From NCBI GenBank assembly GCA_035325995.1, contig DAOKYU010000013.1, positions 1 to 46,399 of the forward strand: a stretch of DNA of 46,399 bases, given 5' to 3'. Source of the DNA: Thermodesulfobacteriota bacterium. GTDB lineage: Bacteria > Desulfobacterota_D > UBA1144 > Nemesobacterales > UBA2774. The position numbers and the translations under genes are program-made. Positions 7,844 through 16,039 of the stretch are shown one piece after another. The notes under the pieces are model-generated. The model saw only the letters and a list, made by a program, of their open reading frames with translations. It searched no databases and was not told the DNA's origin. Every line of letters begins with the position of its first letter. Within the stretch, counting starts at the first letter, position 1.

Positions 7844-9085
7844 AACCTCATGGTATTAAAAATACGTGTATTAGTCAAGAAGTTAATTCGATGTAATGCG
7901 CAACGACGATGATGGCCACAAAGAAAAGGCTCTCGATGAATTGCGGGCGGAAGTGAATTCCCGACCGGCTTCGCCCACGGGCTTTTAGGCTTCGCATGGC
8001 TATCAGGCTATGCTTAGGCTTCGCCCCGACAAGCGCCGCGACAAGTGCGGCTTGCAATATTATGATTGGGGGAGGCTTATGCATCGGAAGCGCGGCTGGA
8101 GATTGTGGCAATGCCCTGCTACTTCGAAAGCTGGTGGAGGCTGTGTGGTTGGCGTCCTTGCGGGGGACGTTCCGAGTTGGCTCATAAATTGGGAGAAAGT
8201 GTTTTCTACTTTTCCTAGATGAAAAGTAGCACACACGTAGTGTGTTTTACGACGTAGGATGTTCCGAGACTATAACCACGTGAAGCGCGTCTGATGATAA
8301 TGGCAACGACGCTGCTACTTCGAATGTCAGCGGACACAGTCCGCCGGGCCGGACACGTAGTGTCTTTTTCGACATAGCATAGAAGGTGCTAAAGTCACTT
8401 GAAGCGCGTCAGGTGGTAATAGCAAGACTGCTGCTACTTCGGAATCCTGCACGCGAGGCGTGCAAAATCATCGTTCCTTCGCTAAATCCTCCAAATACTA
8501 TACCCCCACCCTGACCCTCCCCCTGGGAGGGGGAGGGAAGAGTAAGGTAGGTCGGATTTTTAACGCTCATCCACTCGATGTCTTCGACGTGGCAAGGCTG
8601 GTGATTAATTGGAACAGACGACCGGGCGTTGCTATGAATTTCCAAGTCGGCTACGTCGAATTCCGGCACGCGAGCACACGTATGTGTGTTTCTCGGCATA
8701 GCAACGAAGTTGCTAAAGTCACTTAAAGCGCGGCTGGTGTCAAGGGCAGAACGATGCCACTTCGATTGTCTGCGGACACAGTCCGCACGGCCCGGAGGGG
8801 TATTGCTGCGCTGCTTATGCAGCTTGCAATATTAAGGGATGAAAGGCGGATCTTTCACGTTTGTTCGAGATGACAAAAGTAAAAGACTAGATCCTGAAAC
8901 AAGTTCAGGATGACTAAAACAGGGTGATTCCTCGCCCGCTCGGAATCGGTGGGAATGACTGACACGTAGTGTCGTTTTCGACATAGCGCCGAAGTTGCTA
9001 AGACCACCTGGAGCGCGGCAGGTGGTCTTAGCCTTGCGCTGCTACTTCGATATCCTGCACGCGTGGCGTGCCGGACGTGGTCCGC
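7844..9085. repeat. Intergenic repeat block 4
   Basis: About 1.2 kb of repeats and no gene. It contains a 'TTTTCTACTTTT' module (about 8155-8235), then E elements at 8232-8344, 8352-8464, 8675-8787 and 8961-9071, with R1 copy 4 (8465-8673) between the second and third, a GCTTGCAAT tail module (about 8788-8845) and a 'GAAACAAGTTCAGGATGAC' repeat (about 8895-8915). The E copy at 8961-9071 has the best inner stem in the window: a perfect 13-bp helix (8997-9009 with 9020-9032) closing a 10-nt loop. Confidence 0.85.
8465..8673. repeat. R1 repeat copy 4
   Basis: Near-consensus copy with the CGACGTGGCAAGG variant shared with copy 2. It is preceded directly by the terminal hairpin of one E element and followed after a few bases by the first hairpin of the next. 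Confidence 0.88.
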
Positions 9086-10723
9086 CTAAAAGTCGCGCCA
9101 GAGTATCGCGGATATCGTGCCCTCGTCCTGGAATATGTCGAGAAGCTGATCGAATTCGGTTATCGGCACTTCGTTGACGACGAGCTGGTATATGAGATTC
9201 CTGCCGCTCTTTGCGTTTATGTATCCGCCGAAGGCCTGGCCCTTGATGACGAGTCCCGATTCGTCGCCCGCGGCGTACGTGCCCGTCTTGGCGCGGACCT
9301 GTCCCGTGGCGCCGGCCAGTGTCGGGTCGGACTGGAAGTCCGTCACGAAGCCGAGCGAGCCGTCTACGCCGAGTATGGGCAGCGCATCGTAGAAGGCCGC
9401 GAAGTCGGTCTGCCCGGTCATTATGCGGAGCCATTTCGTAACGGCGCGGTTCTGCGCTGTGGTGTCGCCGCCGCCCGAGCCGTCGACGAAGAAGAACTCG
9501 TTGCCGGGTATGCCGTGCACGTTGACGAGCGACTCTCTTTCGGCCGCGAGGGCGTCGTTCATGCTATCGACTCCCCTGGCTACTCCCCACAGAAGGAGGC
9601 TCGTGTCCGCGCCGATGTTGTAGCTGACCTTGAGCACGAATTTCGCGTGCTGGGCCTCGGTGAGCGATACGAGCGACGCGACTATGGTGTCGTCCGAGTA
9701 GGAGTCCTTCGGGGGAAGAAGGCCGACGGGGTTGTCGGCGACCGTCGGGGCGTCCACCTCGACGCCGGCGGCTTCGAGCTGCTCGATGAGCACCGTGCGT
9801 GCGTAGTTCTGCGGCTCTACTATGCGGAACGTGCGGATGAGCGGGAAGGCGTTCGTGAGCGGCGGCACGAAATCCACCGGAAGATCGCCGGATACTTCGC
9901 CCGTGCATCCCGGCGTGCCTATGCAGGCGGGGAACTCGGGATCGAGCTCGACGTCGAATTCGGTGCCTGGCGCTGTGGTCTCGATAGTGGACTGGACATC
10001 GAGCGCGGCGGATACCGGGCGCCATTCGACGGATGCCGGGTTGCCGGCGGTCGTCGGGTCGATGGTGAGGTCTACGCAGTCGTCGTTAATGAATATCGGC
10101 CTTATCGCGAAGTTGCCCTCGTTCCTGAAGGGGAAGGGGACGAAGAGCCTGTCGTCTATTACGACGTCGCCCGTTACGCGCGTGATGCCCGCGGCCGCAA
10201 CCTGCTCCGCCAGGTTTATGTATCCCCGGATCGGGTTGGGCGTGGAGAGCACGGCGTTGCCTAGCGAATCGGCCTCGTTGTGGTCGAAATTGGTAATCGC
10301 TATCCGGCCGTCGGGGAGTGTCCTGCCGCCCATCGTGAGGTCGCCGGTCGCGACGAGTATCAGATCGCCGTCGAGGACGCCGTCGGGGTCGATAGCTCCC
10401 TGAACGTGGATGGGCGTCGTGGTCGTGTGCCCCGCGCCGACTTCGTTGATGAGCTCGCCCACGGAGAATACCTTGCGGACCGAGCCTATGAAGAAGTTGT
10501 AATCGGGCCTGAGGTCGATGAGCACTTCGCCCGTGTCCCGGTCTTCGACGCGGAGGCCCCACGCCGCGCCGTCGTAAAGCGGCTTGTCGAATACCGCCTG
10601 TACGTCCGGCGGTATTTCCGAGCCGCTCTTGTTGTTATCGCCGCAGCCTCCCGATGCGCCGAACGCCGCGGCGACGAGAATCAGTAATGTGAATATGAAC
10701 CCCGGTTTTTTCATTTGCCCCAT
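9086..10723 (-). CDS. dacB: D-alanyl-D-alanine carboxypeptidase/endopeptidase (PBP4, S13 family)
   Basis: A 545-residue exported serine peptidase. All three active-site motifs of S13 penicillin-binding proteins are visible: SxxK as Ser81-Val-Arg-Lys84 (IGSVRKVFS), SxN as Ser367-Tyr-Asn369 (KVSYNIGAD) and KTG at 479-481 (VRAKTGTY). The family hydrolyses D-Ala-D-Ala termini and cross-links in peptidoglycan in the periplasm. The N-terminus is a signal sequence ending GASGGC (Cys27), possibly a lipobox though the -3 residue is not ideal. The insert between SxxK and SxN (about 280 residues) is typical of the PBP4 class. It starts at the ATG at 10723, or at Met4. The long open frame on the opposite strand is a shadow. 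The gene stands alone. Confidence 0.88.
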   Translation of the reverse strand: MGQMKKPGFIFTLLILVAAAFGASGGCGDNNKSGSEIPPDVQAVFDKPLYDGAAWGLRVEDRDTGEVLIDLRPDYNFFIGSVRKVFSVGELINEVGAGHTTTTPIHVQGAIDPDGVLDGDLILVATGDLTMGGRTLPDGRIAITNFDHNEADSLGNAVLSTPNPIRGYINLAEQVAAAGITRVTGDVVIDDRLFVPFPFRNEGNFAIRPIFINDDCVDLTIDPTTAGNPASVEWRPVSAALDVQSTIETTAPGTEFDVELDPEFPACIGTPGCTGEVSGDLPVDFVPPLTNAFPLIRTFRIVEPQNYARTVLIEQLEAAGVEVDAPTVADNPVGLLPPKDSYSDDTIVASLVSLTEAQHAKFVLKVSYNIGADTSLLLWGVARGVDSMNDALAAERESLVNVHGIPGNEFFFVDGSGGGDTTAQNRAVTKWLRIMTGQTDFAAFYDALPILGVDGSLGFVTDFQSDPTLAGATGQVRAKTGTYAAGDESGLVIKGQAFGGYINAKSGRNLIYQLVVNEVPITEFDQLLDIFQDEGTISAILWRDF

Positions 10724-10860
10724 CCTCCTCCGGAATGGAATTGCGATTGGTGAACTATAACTATAACCTCGAAATATGCCGCCGCGCCAGAGTTTTGAAA
10801 AAAGGCTTTTATAATGGAAAAAAGAAAGAAAAGAAAGACCGGAAACGCCTGAAAATGGAA

Positions 10861-10885
10861 GGGGAGCCGCGGCGGGCTCCCCTTT
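10861..10885. terminator. Intrinsic terminator-like hairpin
   Basis: GGGGAGCC (10861-10868), a 6-nt loop and GGCTCCCC (10875-10882) form a perfect 8-bp stem. On the minus strand it follows the stop of the 10923-11513 gene by about 40 nt, with a T-containing but interrupted tail (TTCCATTTT). It most likely ends that transcript before dacB. Confidence 0.6.
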
Positions 10886-10922
10886 GTAAGCTGCACTATA
10901 TACTGATTATTCGACGCTTAGC

Positions 10923-11513
10923 TTAGGCCTGCACTTTCCTTCTGCGTATGGCCAGGAAGCCGATTACGGCCAGGACCGCGGCAGTCAGCATCATTCCCCA
11001 TTCGGACATCGTCGGGATAGTCGTCTCTATTACGGGCGGGGGAGCCGTGCCTGTATCGCAGCAGAATATCTCGACCTGGGTCTGGTCGGTGGGGGCGCAC
11101 TCTGTTTCGACAAACGGCTCGCACGGGATAGTTCCCTCGCAGAACATGCTGATAGCGCCCGTCCCGTCCACTACGGGGCCGCCCGGCCCGCCGGGCCCGC
11201 AGCCCTCCTGCTTCCTTCCCGTCCAGATGCCGACGTCGTAGCCGTTGGACGCGCAGACGTACTGCGCCCAGGCGTTGGCCTGGTCGCAGGCGTTCGTATT
11301 GCAGTTTCCGAAGCTGTCGAACGGGTTACAGGCCTGGTCGGGCCACGCATCAGTGCCTTCGCTCCATTTCACGAGCATTCTCTCGGGGTTCTGGCATCCG
11401 GAAACGGCCTCCGTCAGGCAGGCTTCGGGGGGCAGGTCGGGGAGCTGTGCGTGGAGAGACGGCGCAGCGGCAAGGAAAGCAAGAAACACCAACGTAGACA
11501 AAATTTTCATCAT
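10923..11513 (-). CDS. Exported Cys-rich protein with IPTL-CTERM tail
   Basis: A 196-residue precursor. The signal peptide (about 1-22) ends SLHA before Gln. The mature domain (about 23-160) contains about ten cysteines (CLTEAVSGC, CNPFDSFGNCNTNACD, CASNGYD, GCGPG, CEGTIPCEPFVETECAP, CCDTG) and a Gly/Pro loop (GPGGPGGP), suggesting a disulfide-stabilised extracellular fold that I do not recognise. The sorting tail starts at residue 166 (IPTMSEWGMM), followed by a hydrophobic helix and RRRK. GAGGAG lies just upstream of two adjacent ATGs (11513 and 11510). The gene is oriented toward dacB and separated from it by a hairpin terminator. Confidence 0.85.
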   Translation of the reverse strand: MMKILSTLVFLAFLAAAPSLHAQLPDLPPEACLTEAVSGCQNPERMLVKWSEGTDAWPDQACNPFDSFGNCNTNACDQANAWAQYVCASNGYDVGIWTGRKQEGCGPGGPGGPVVDGTGAISMFCEGTIPCEPFVETECAPTDQTQVEIFCCDTGTAPPPVIETTIPTMSEWGMMLTAAVLAVIGFLAIRRRKVQA

Positions 11514-11692
11514 TCCGCTCCTCGCTAAATATTTAATTGATGCCCCATTATACTATGTGCGGAGAAGGGATAGAAGTGCTTTTGGAGCGGAGATGAAAAT
11601 CGCGGCGGCCGGCCGGAAGCGCTGTCAGAGGCACCCGGAGGGGGTATATTTCAGGAAAAGATGAGACGTTTGAAAAGTATTAATGTGACCGA

Positions 11693-12106
11693 CTATTTAG
11701 AGCCGAGAAACGATTTTAATATACATTTAAGGTCTTCAGGATTTTTTAATTGACATTCCCAAATCGTTAAAGTTCGCCATCCTAACAGCAGCAATTCTTG
11801 AGTATGTTTTTGATCTCTAATCTTATTTCGTTGGATTTTCATTTGCCAATAAACTTGATTTGTTTTTGGTCTACGATTACCTCTAGTGCAATTATGACCA
11901 TGCCAAAAACAACCATGGACAAAAATAACTTTTTTTCGAGACGGAAAGACTAAATCAGGTTTTCCTGGTAGCTCTTTTTTGTGGAGTCTGTAGCGATAGC
12001 CAAGGCAATGTGTGAGAGATCGTACAATAATTTCGGGAGACGTATTCTCACTATGTACCCTACTCATTATCCAGCTTCGTTTGTTTTTAGAGAAGGTATC
12101 AGTCAT
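11693..12106 (-). CDS. vsr: Very short patch repair (Vsr) endonuclease
   Basis: A 137-residue Vsr. The enzyme nicks 5' of the T in T:G mismatches that arise by deamination of 5-methylcytosine, protecting sites made by the neighbouring methyltransferase. The landmark residues fall at the same numbers as in the E. coli enzyme: Asp51 (GKPDLVF), His64 and His69 (VHGCFWHGH), and zinc ligands Cys66, His71, Cys73 and Cys118 (IWECQL). The ATG overlaps the end of the upstream gene by 4 nt, so it is the last gene of a three-gene cassette. The cassette is visibly AT-richer than its neighbours, as expected for acquired DNA. Confidence 0.93.
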   Translation of the reverse strand: MTDTFSKNKRSWIMSRVHSENTSPEIIVRSLTHCLGYRYRLHKKELPGKPDLVFPSRKKVIFVHGCFWHGHNCTRGNRRPKTNQVYWQMKIQRNKIRDQKHTQELLLLGWRTLTIWECQLKNPEDLKCILKSFLGSK

Positions 12107-13044
12107 TGTGAAACCTGAATGCGAAGGCTCGGATCAGTCTCACACATATCTATGATGCGATTATATTCACTAACCAACTGTTCGGCGGTCGTCCGTCTGC
12201 CGGACTGAGCAAATTTTCCAAGCTCGTAAAGATTTCCAGCCAAAAACTGCTCGGCTTCAAATACATCTATCCTTTCTCTAATCCCCATCTGATCTGCGTA
12301 TCCTTCAGCTGACGCTACCCCTTTGTTAATTGTTATTATTATTGGTTTTAAACTTTTATCTAAGTTTTTCGTACACTTTTGCATTAACGCGTCCGTTGGA
12401 AAAACTGTCACATGAATTGCTACGTCTTCGATGAGAAAATCTGCATCCCTTTTCGATGATTCATCAGCAACAGAAGCACCATGATGCTCAACTGCTTTAT
12501 CCATGATCAAACTTAACTTGGCTCCAACTAAATGTTGAAGCATGGTTCCAACGAATGTCGTCCCAGGAGACTCCGATTGCCTTTTCTGTGCTTGATCTAA
12601 AAGATTATGAATTACCGATCGAATTGATTTGTATGTGTCAAAGTTCAAAATGAATGGCTTCGCTGCGAAGTATTCCTTAACTCGCTCAATCCACCATTGT
12701 TCAACAATTGCAAGATCTACTTCTCCCTTCTGGTGAAGGTCATTCAAGAATTCCAAGTATTTTTTCGTTTTGCCGATGCTTCCTCGGCTGGTTCTTCCAC
12801 CTTCTTGAGCCAGCACTCGTTCTATATCATAATCTTTGAGAATGCTCTGAACTCTGGCTTTCCCCAAGTTTTTAACTTGTCCACCTTGTTCAGTTAGAAG
12901 TTCATCTGACTTTATTGGGAGTCCATGTTCTTTAGCATGTCTGGTGACAACTAACGCCACTGATAACGGACCTTTCCCCTTCATTTTATTGTCCAAGGCA
13001 AATTTGTGCAGCAATTCGTATATCTTCATATTATGTATCTGCAC
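12103..13044 (-). CDS. DUF4928-like protein, putative restriction endonuclease
   Basis: A 313-residue protein between a C5 methyltransferase and Vsr, overlapping the methyltransferase end by 14 nt and the vsr start by 4 nt. From memory it matches the DUF4928 family, which travels with cytosine methyltransferases and is thought to supply the restriction activity. The N-terminal half is helical and probably DNA-binding. A candidate metal-site region is KRDADFLIEDVAIHVTVFP (about residues 200-218): an acidic residue on a strand, then a short strand, as in PD-(D/E)XK folds, but without a textbook E-x-K. The endonuclease role is inferred mainly from gene position. The start ATG at 13044 lies within the upstream gene. 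Confidence 0.7.
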   Translation of the reverse strand: MQIHNMKIYELLHKFALDNKMKGKGPLSVALVVTRHAKEHGLPIKSDELLTEQGGQVKNLGKARVQSILKDYDIERVLAQEGGRTSRGSIGKTKKYLEFLNDLHQKGEVDLAIVEQWWIERVKEYFAAKPFILNFDTYKSIRSVIHNLLDQAQKRQSESPGTTFVGTMLQHLVGAKLSLIMDKAVEHHGASVADESSKRDADFLIEDVAIHVTVFPTDALMQKCTKNLDKSLKPIIITINKGVASAEGYADQMGIRERIDVFEAEQFLAGNLYELGKFAQSGRRTTAEQLVSEYNRIIDMCETDPSLRIQVSQ

Positions 13045-14248
13045 TATAAGCTAGAGGTGAGAGAAGGTAACGAGCGATGTAACGAGTAACGGGTACGGCA
13101 ACTGCATCTCCCATTGCGAGGTACCCATCGTTATATGATCCGGGAATCTTATATGAATCTCGGACTCCCATAAGCCTAGCTGCTTCTCTCACAGTAATAA
13201 GGCGTGTCTTCCATGAACCATTTTGGCGTATAACCAAAAATTGTCTACTGCTTCCTCCCTGAGGCGTTCTTAAGCAACCTGCCGTGCTGTCAAAGCGCAA
13301 TTCAAGGACTTGGCGGCCATTTCTTATGCGTTTATATCCGGGGAAGATCGAATGGCCCTTCCTATAAGCAATTTCTATTTTTTCTCTATGTCTTTCCGGG
13401 ATGAGATTTAGGATCTGTGTATTTCTTCGATCATCATATGTAGAGGCGTCCAAATCAACTATATCTTCAAGGTTTATACTTCTAGATGATGGTTGTGGAA
13501 TACGCCACCAAATCCATTTAGATAAACTTTTTGCCGCATTTTGCAGAGATACTGGATGACACCATATGGGGTGTATCGATTCGAATTCTGATGTATCCAT
13601 GTTTTTATTTACCGCAATTACAAAAACTCTTTTTCTCGATTGAGGAACCCAGTAGCTTGCATCAATAATTACAGCGCCGACTTTGTAACCTCTTTCAATG
13701 AAAGCCTCATGCAATTGTCTATAGTGGACTCCATTTGACATAGATATAAGCCCTACTACATTTTCTGCTACAACGATTGATGGTTTGATAGTCATTTCAT
13801 CCATGACACGAAACCATTCCCATACCAAACCGCTTCTCTTTTTTGAAAGACCGCCCATATTACCCGCTAATGAAAGATCTTGACAAGGAAAGCTTCCCCA
13901 TGAAAGAAAGGCTGGGGGTAATTCGCTGCCTTTTACATCTTCAATGGGACCGAGCTTGAAAATCCCTTTAGGGTGATTTGCGGTAAATACTGCAGCTTTC
14001 TTTTCTGAAATATCGTTGGCCCAAACCGGAGTAAAATAAGCTTTAAGCCCCTCACTAACTAGACCGCTTCCAGCAAAAAAATCTAAGAAAGGTAATCGGC
14101 CATTTCTTCGCATAGAACTACCTACTTCTTTTCGACTGTTGACATGTCGAAGTTTATAGTTTGTATATGGATACGAAAAGGCAATGTCTGAAGATACATA
14201 ATCAGACTTTTCAATCTTAAGCGTCTTTATCTTTTTTGCTTGTTTCAT
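13031..14248 (-). CDS. dcm: DNA (cytosine-5) methyltransferase
   Basis: A 405-residue C5 methyltransferase of a type II restriction-modification system. Conserved motifs appear in order: motif I FFAGSGLVSEG (about 58-67) binds AdoMet, motif IV GSFPCQDLS has the catalytic Cys122, motif VI is Glu162-Asn-Val, motif VIII is QSRKR (203-207), and near the C-terminus are LITVREAARLMG (motif IX) and GDAVAVPV (motif X). The target-recognition region (about 215-340) is short, so the recognition site cannot be guessed. It leads the R-M/Vsr cassette (11693-14248). Codon and base composition are AT-rich relative to both flanks. No good Shine-Dalgarno precedes the ATG. Confidence 0.93.
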   Translation of the reverse strand: MKQAKKIKTLKIEKSDYVSSDIAFSYPYTNYKLRHVNSRKEVGSSMRRNGRLPFLDFFAGSGLVSEGLKAYFTPVWANDISEKKAAVFTANHPKGIFKLGPIEDVKGSELPPAFLSWGSFPCQDLSLAGNMGGLSKKRSGLVWEWFRVMDEMTIKPSIVVAENVVGLISMSNGVHYRQLHEAFIERGYKVGAVIIDASYWVPQSRKRVFVIAVNKNMDTSEFESIHPIWCHPVSLQNAAKSLSKWIWWRIPQPSSRSINLEDIVDLDASTYDDRRNTQILNLIPERHREKIEIAYRKGHSIFPGYKRIRNGRQVLELRFDSTAGCLRTPQGGSSRQFLVIRQNGSWKTRLITVREAARLMGVRDSYKIPGSYNDGYLAMGDAVAVPVTRYIARYLLSPLAYSADT

Positions 14249-14374
14249 CTATGTCGGCAAAATCAATAACGATATTTAATATACCTTGAGAATCAATTAT
14301 GCTGAGTGCATCTATGAATAGCAATATTATAGAATAAAAAGTGAACCGAGTTTTTTTCGTTTTCTAAATAGAGT

Positions 14375-15058
14375 TCACAGAAGATCGTGGAGGTCCTGCG
14401 ACAGGGCGGGCTCGACGGGGTATTTCACGCTCTCGTAGAATACGGAAAGATTGCAATCGGGGGTTGTGACGTTCTTCTTCGCGTCGAGCTCGATGGATAT
14501 ATCCGTCCTGTCCCTTACGGTCGGCCACACGTGCCTGAGCGAATATTTTCCCTCGCATATCTCTTCGGGGGCGGAGTACGGGTCGTCCTTTCGCGGGTTG
14601 TCGCCGTACTCGGCGACGCCGGCGGCCGGGGTGTCGAGCTCCTTCGATATGGCGAGGGATTTTTCTCTCATGAGGGAAACGTAGTCGGCCGGGTCGTCGA
14701 ACGTGTCCCTGAGGTGTATGGCGGCCGTGGCGAGCTTGCCGTCCTCGAAGACGTAGACGAGGTCCCACGAGGGCTCGTTCCTGATCGTTTCGATGGTCAC
14801 CAGCGCGTCGCGGGTTTCGCCGTTTTGATCGACTGTGACCGTGAAGGTTCCTTCCGTTTTATCGGGCTCGCCGCCGATTCGGTACGTAAGGATGTTCTCG
14901 CCCTCTTTCATGAGCTCGGCTTTCTCGGCCTTCTTGACCTCGGCCTTCGACATGCCCCACCTGGCGTCCCTTATGTCGGGCGTCTTGTCGCGCGAGCACG
15001 ACGGCGCGAGAATGGCGAGCGTGAGGATCGCTATCGCGGCGATTGGGGAGTGTTTCAT
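14375..15058 (-). CDS. Lipoprotein of the 'RWGMS' paralogue family
   Basis: Encodes 227 residues from the ATG at 15058, chosen because GAGGCGG lies 5 nt upstream and the protein then begins with a signal (MKHSPIAAIAILTLAILAPSC) with a lipobox-like Cys21. The mature protein starts with DIRDARWGMSKAEVKKAE. The same signature occurs in two other genes of this window (20599-21261 and 33159-33758), so this is a dispersed paralogue family of exported proteins. It is followed by an alternating beta-strand pattern. Function is unknown. The stop lies about 125 bp from the methyltransferase start, at the boundary of the AT-rich cassette. Confidence 0.75.
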   Translation of the reverse strand: MKHSPIAAIAILTLAILAPSCSRDKTPDIRDARWGMSKAEVKKAEKAELMKEGENILTYRIGGEPDKTEGTFTVTVDQNGETRDALVTIETIRNEPSWDLVYVFEDGKLATAAIHLRDTFDDPADYVSLMREKSLAISKELDTPAAGVAEYGDNPRKDDPYSAPEEICEGKYSLRHVWPTVRDRTDISIELDAKKNVTTPDCNLSVFYESVKYPVEPALSQDLHDLL

Positions 15059-16039
15059 ACGGGCCGCCTCGGTTACGGGATATATTATGTTCGCCCGATG
15101 GGATATCTGCAAGGGCGGCAGGCTCGGCCGGCGTAGGCAGGGGCCTAAAGGCGAGATTTTGAAATGATCCCGGATCGAGTCCGGGACATGGTTCAGAGAC
15201 TTAAGCTCGGGAAGCGCGGTAGGTGGCAATAGCGTAATGCTGCTACTTCGAATGTGTCAGCGGACACTGTCCGCCGGTGGCGAAGGGGAAGTTCTGAGTT
15301 AGCTGGTAGTGGTGGCGCAAGTGTTTTCTACTTTTCCTTGATGAAAAGTAGCAAAAATCACGGGACGGAGGAAAATTGTGCTAAAAATCATCGCTTCTTC
15401 ACTAAATTCTCCAAATACTTTACCCCCACCCTGACCCTCCCCCTGGGAGGGGGAGGGAAGAGTAAGGTAGGTCGGATTCTTAACGCTCATCCACTCGATG
15501 TCTTCGGCGGGGCAAGGCTGGTGATTAAATGGAACAGACGACCGGGCGTTGCTATGGATTTCCAAAGCTGCCACGTCGAATTCCTGCACGCGTGGCGTGC
15601 ACACGTATGTGTGTTTCTCGACGTAGCACAGAAGTTGCTAAAACCATCTGAAGCACGGTTGGTGGTAATAGCGTAATGCTGCTACTTCGATTGTCCGCGG
15701 ACACAGTCCGCACGGCCCGGCGGGGTATTGCTTCGCCGTTTACACGGCTTGCAATATTAGGGGATTTTCGACAAAACCACCTGAAGCGCGGCAGGTGGTA
15801 ATAGCGTAATGCTGCTACTTCGATATCCTGCGCATGTGGTGCGCCGGCCCGGAGGGGTATTGCTGCGCCGCGTCCGGCTACGCGTGGCTTCGCCGCGACA
15901 AGCACGCGGCTTGCAATTTTATGTGTTTCGGTGAGCTGGCGTGATTCCATAACAGGCGTCAGGGCAGCGGTGCCGGTGTTCTGCAGAAATAAATAGACGT
16001 GCGATATACTTATAAGGATAAGACCGGGGGGCCCGTTAC
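15059..16039. repeat. Intergenic repeat block 5
   Basis: Contains a partial E element (about 15212-15274; terminal hairpin GCGGAC-ACT-GTCCGC at 15260-15274), a 'TTTTCTACTTTT' module (about 15285-15365), R1 copy 5 (15383-15600), a full E element (15600-15711), a tail module (about 15712-15762), a shortened E element without the first hairpin (about 15768-15844, ending GCGCAT-GTG-GTGCGC), and a second tail module (about 15845-15922). The last 100 bases before 16040 are non-repetitive and probably carry the promoter of the TIR gene. Confidence 0.82.
15383..15600. repeat. R1 repeat copy 5
   Basis: Starts ATCATCGCTTCTTCAC as in copy 2 (other copies have CGTTCCTTCGC), has TCGGATTCTTAACG instead of TCGGATTTTTAACG, and ends in hairpin GCACGC-GTG-GCGTGC. 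Confidence 0.88.

Noticed and set aside
8409..8726. Peptides of 88-96 residues inside R1 repeats (both strands)
   Set aside because: They recur in every R1 copy, read through a palindrome (PTLTLPLGGGG and LTLPSPSQGEGQ), and have no ribosome sites; treated as repeat translation, not genes.
8961..9071. E element as a retron ncRNA or group II intron
   Set aside because: No reverse transcriptase is encoded anywhere in the window, and the copy number is far too high for a retron. Kept as an unassigned structured element.
9068..10264. 398-codon frame opposite dacB
   Set aside because: Antisense shadow of a gene with all three PBP motifs.
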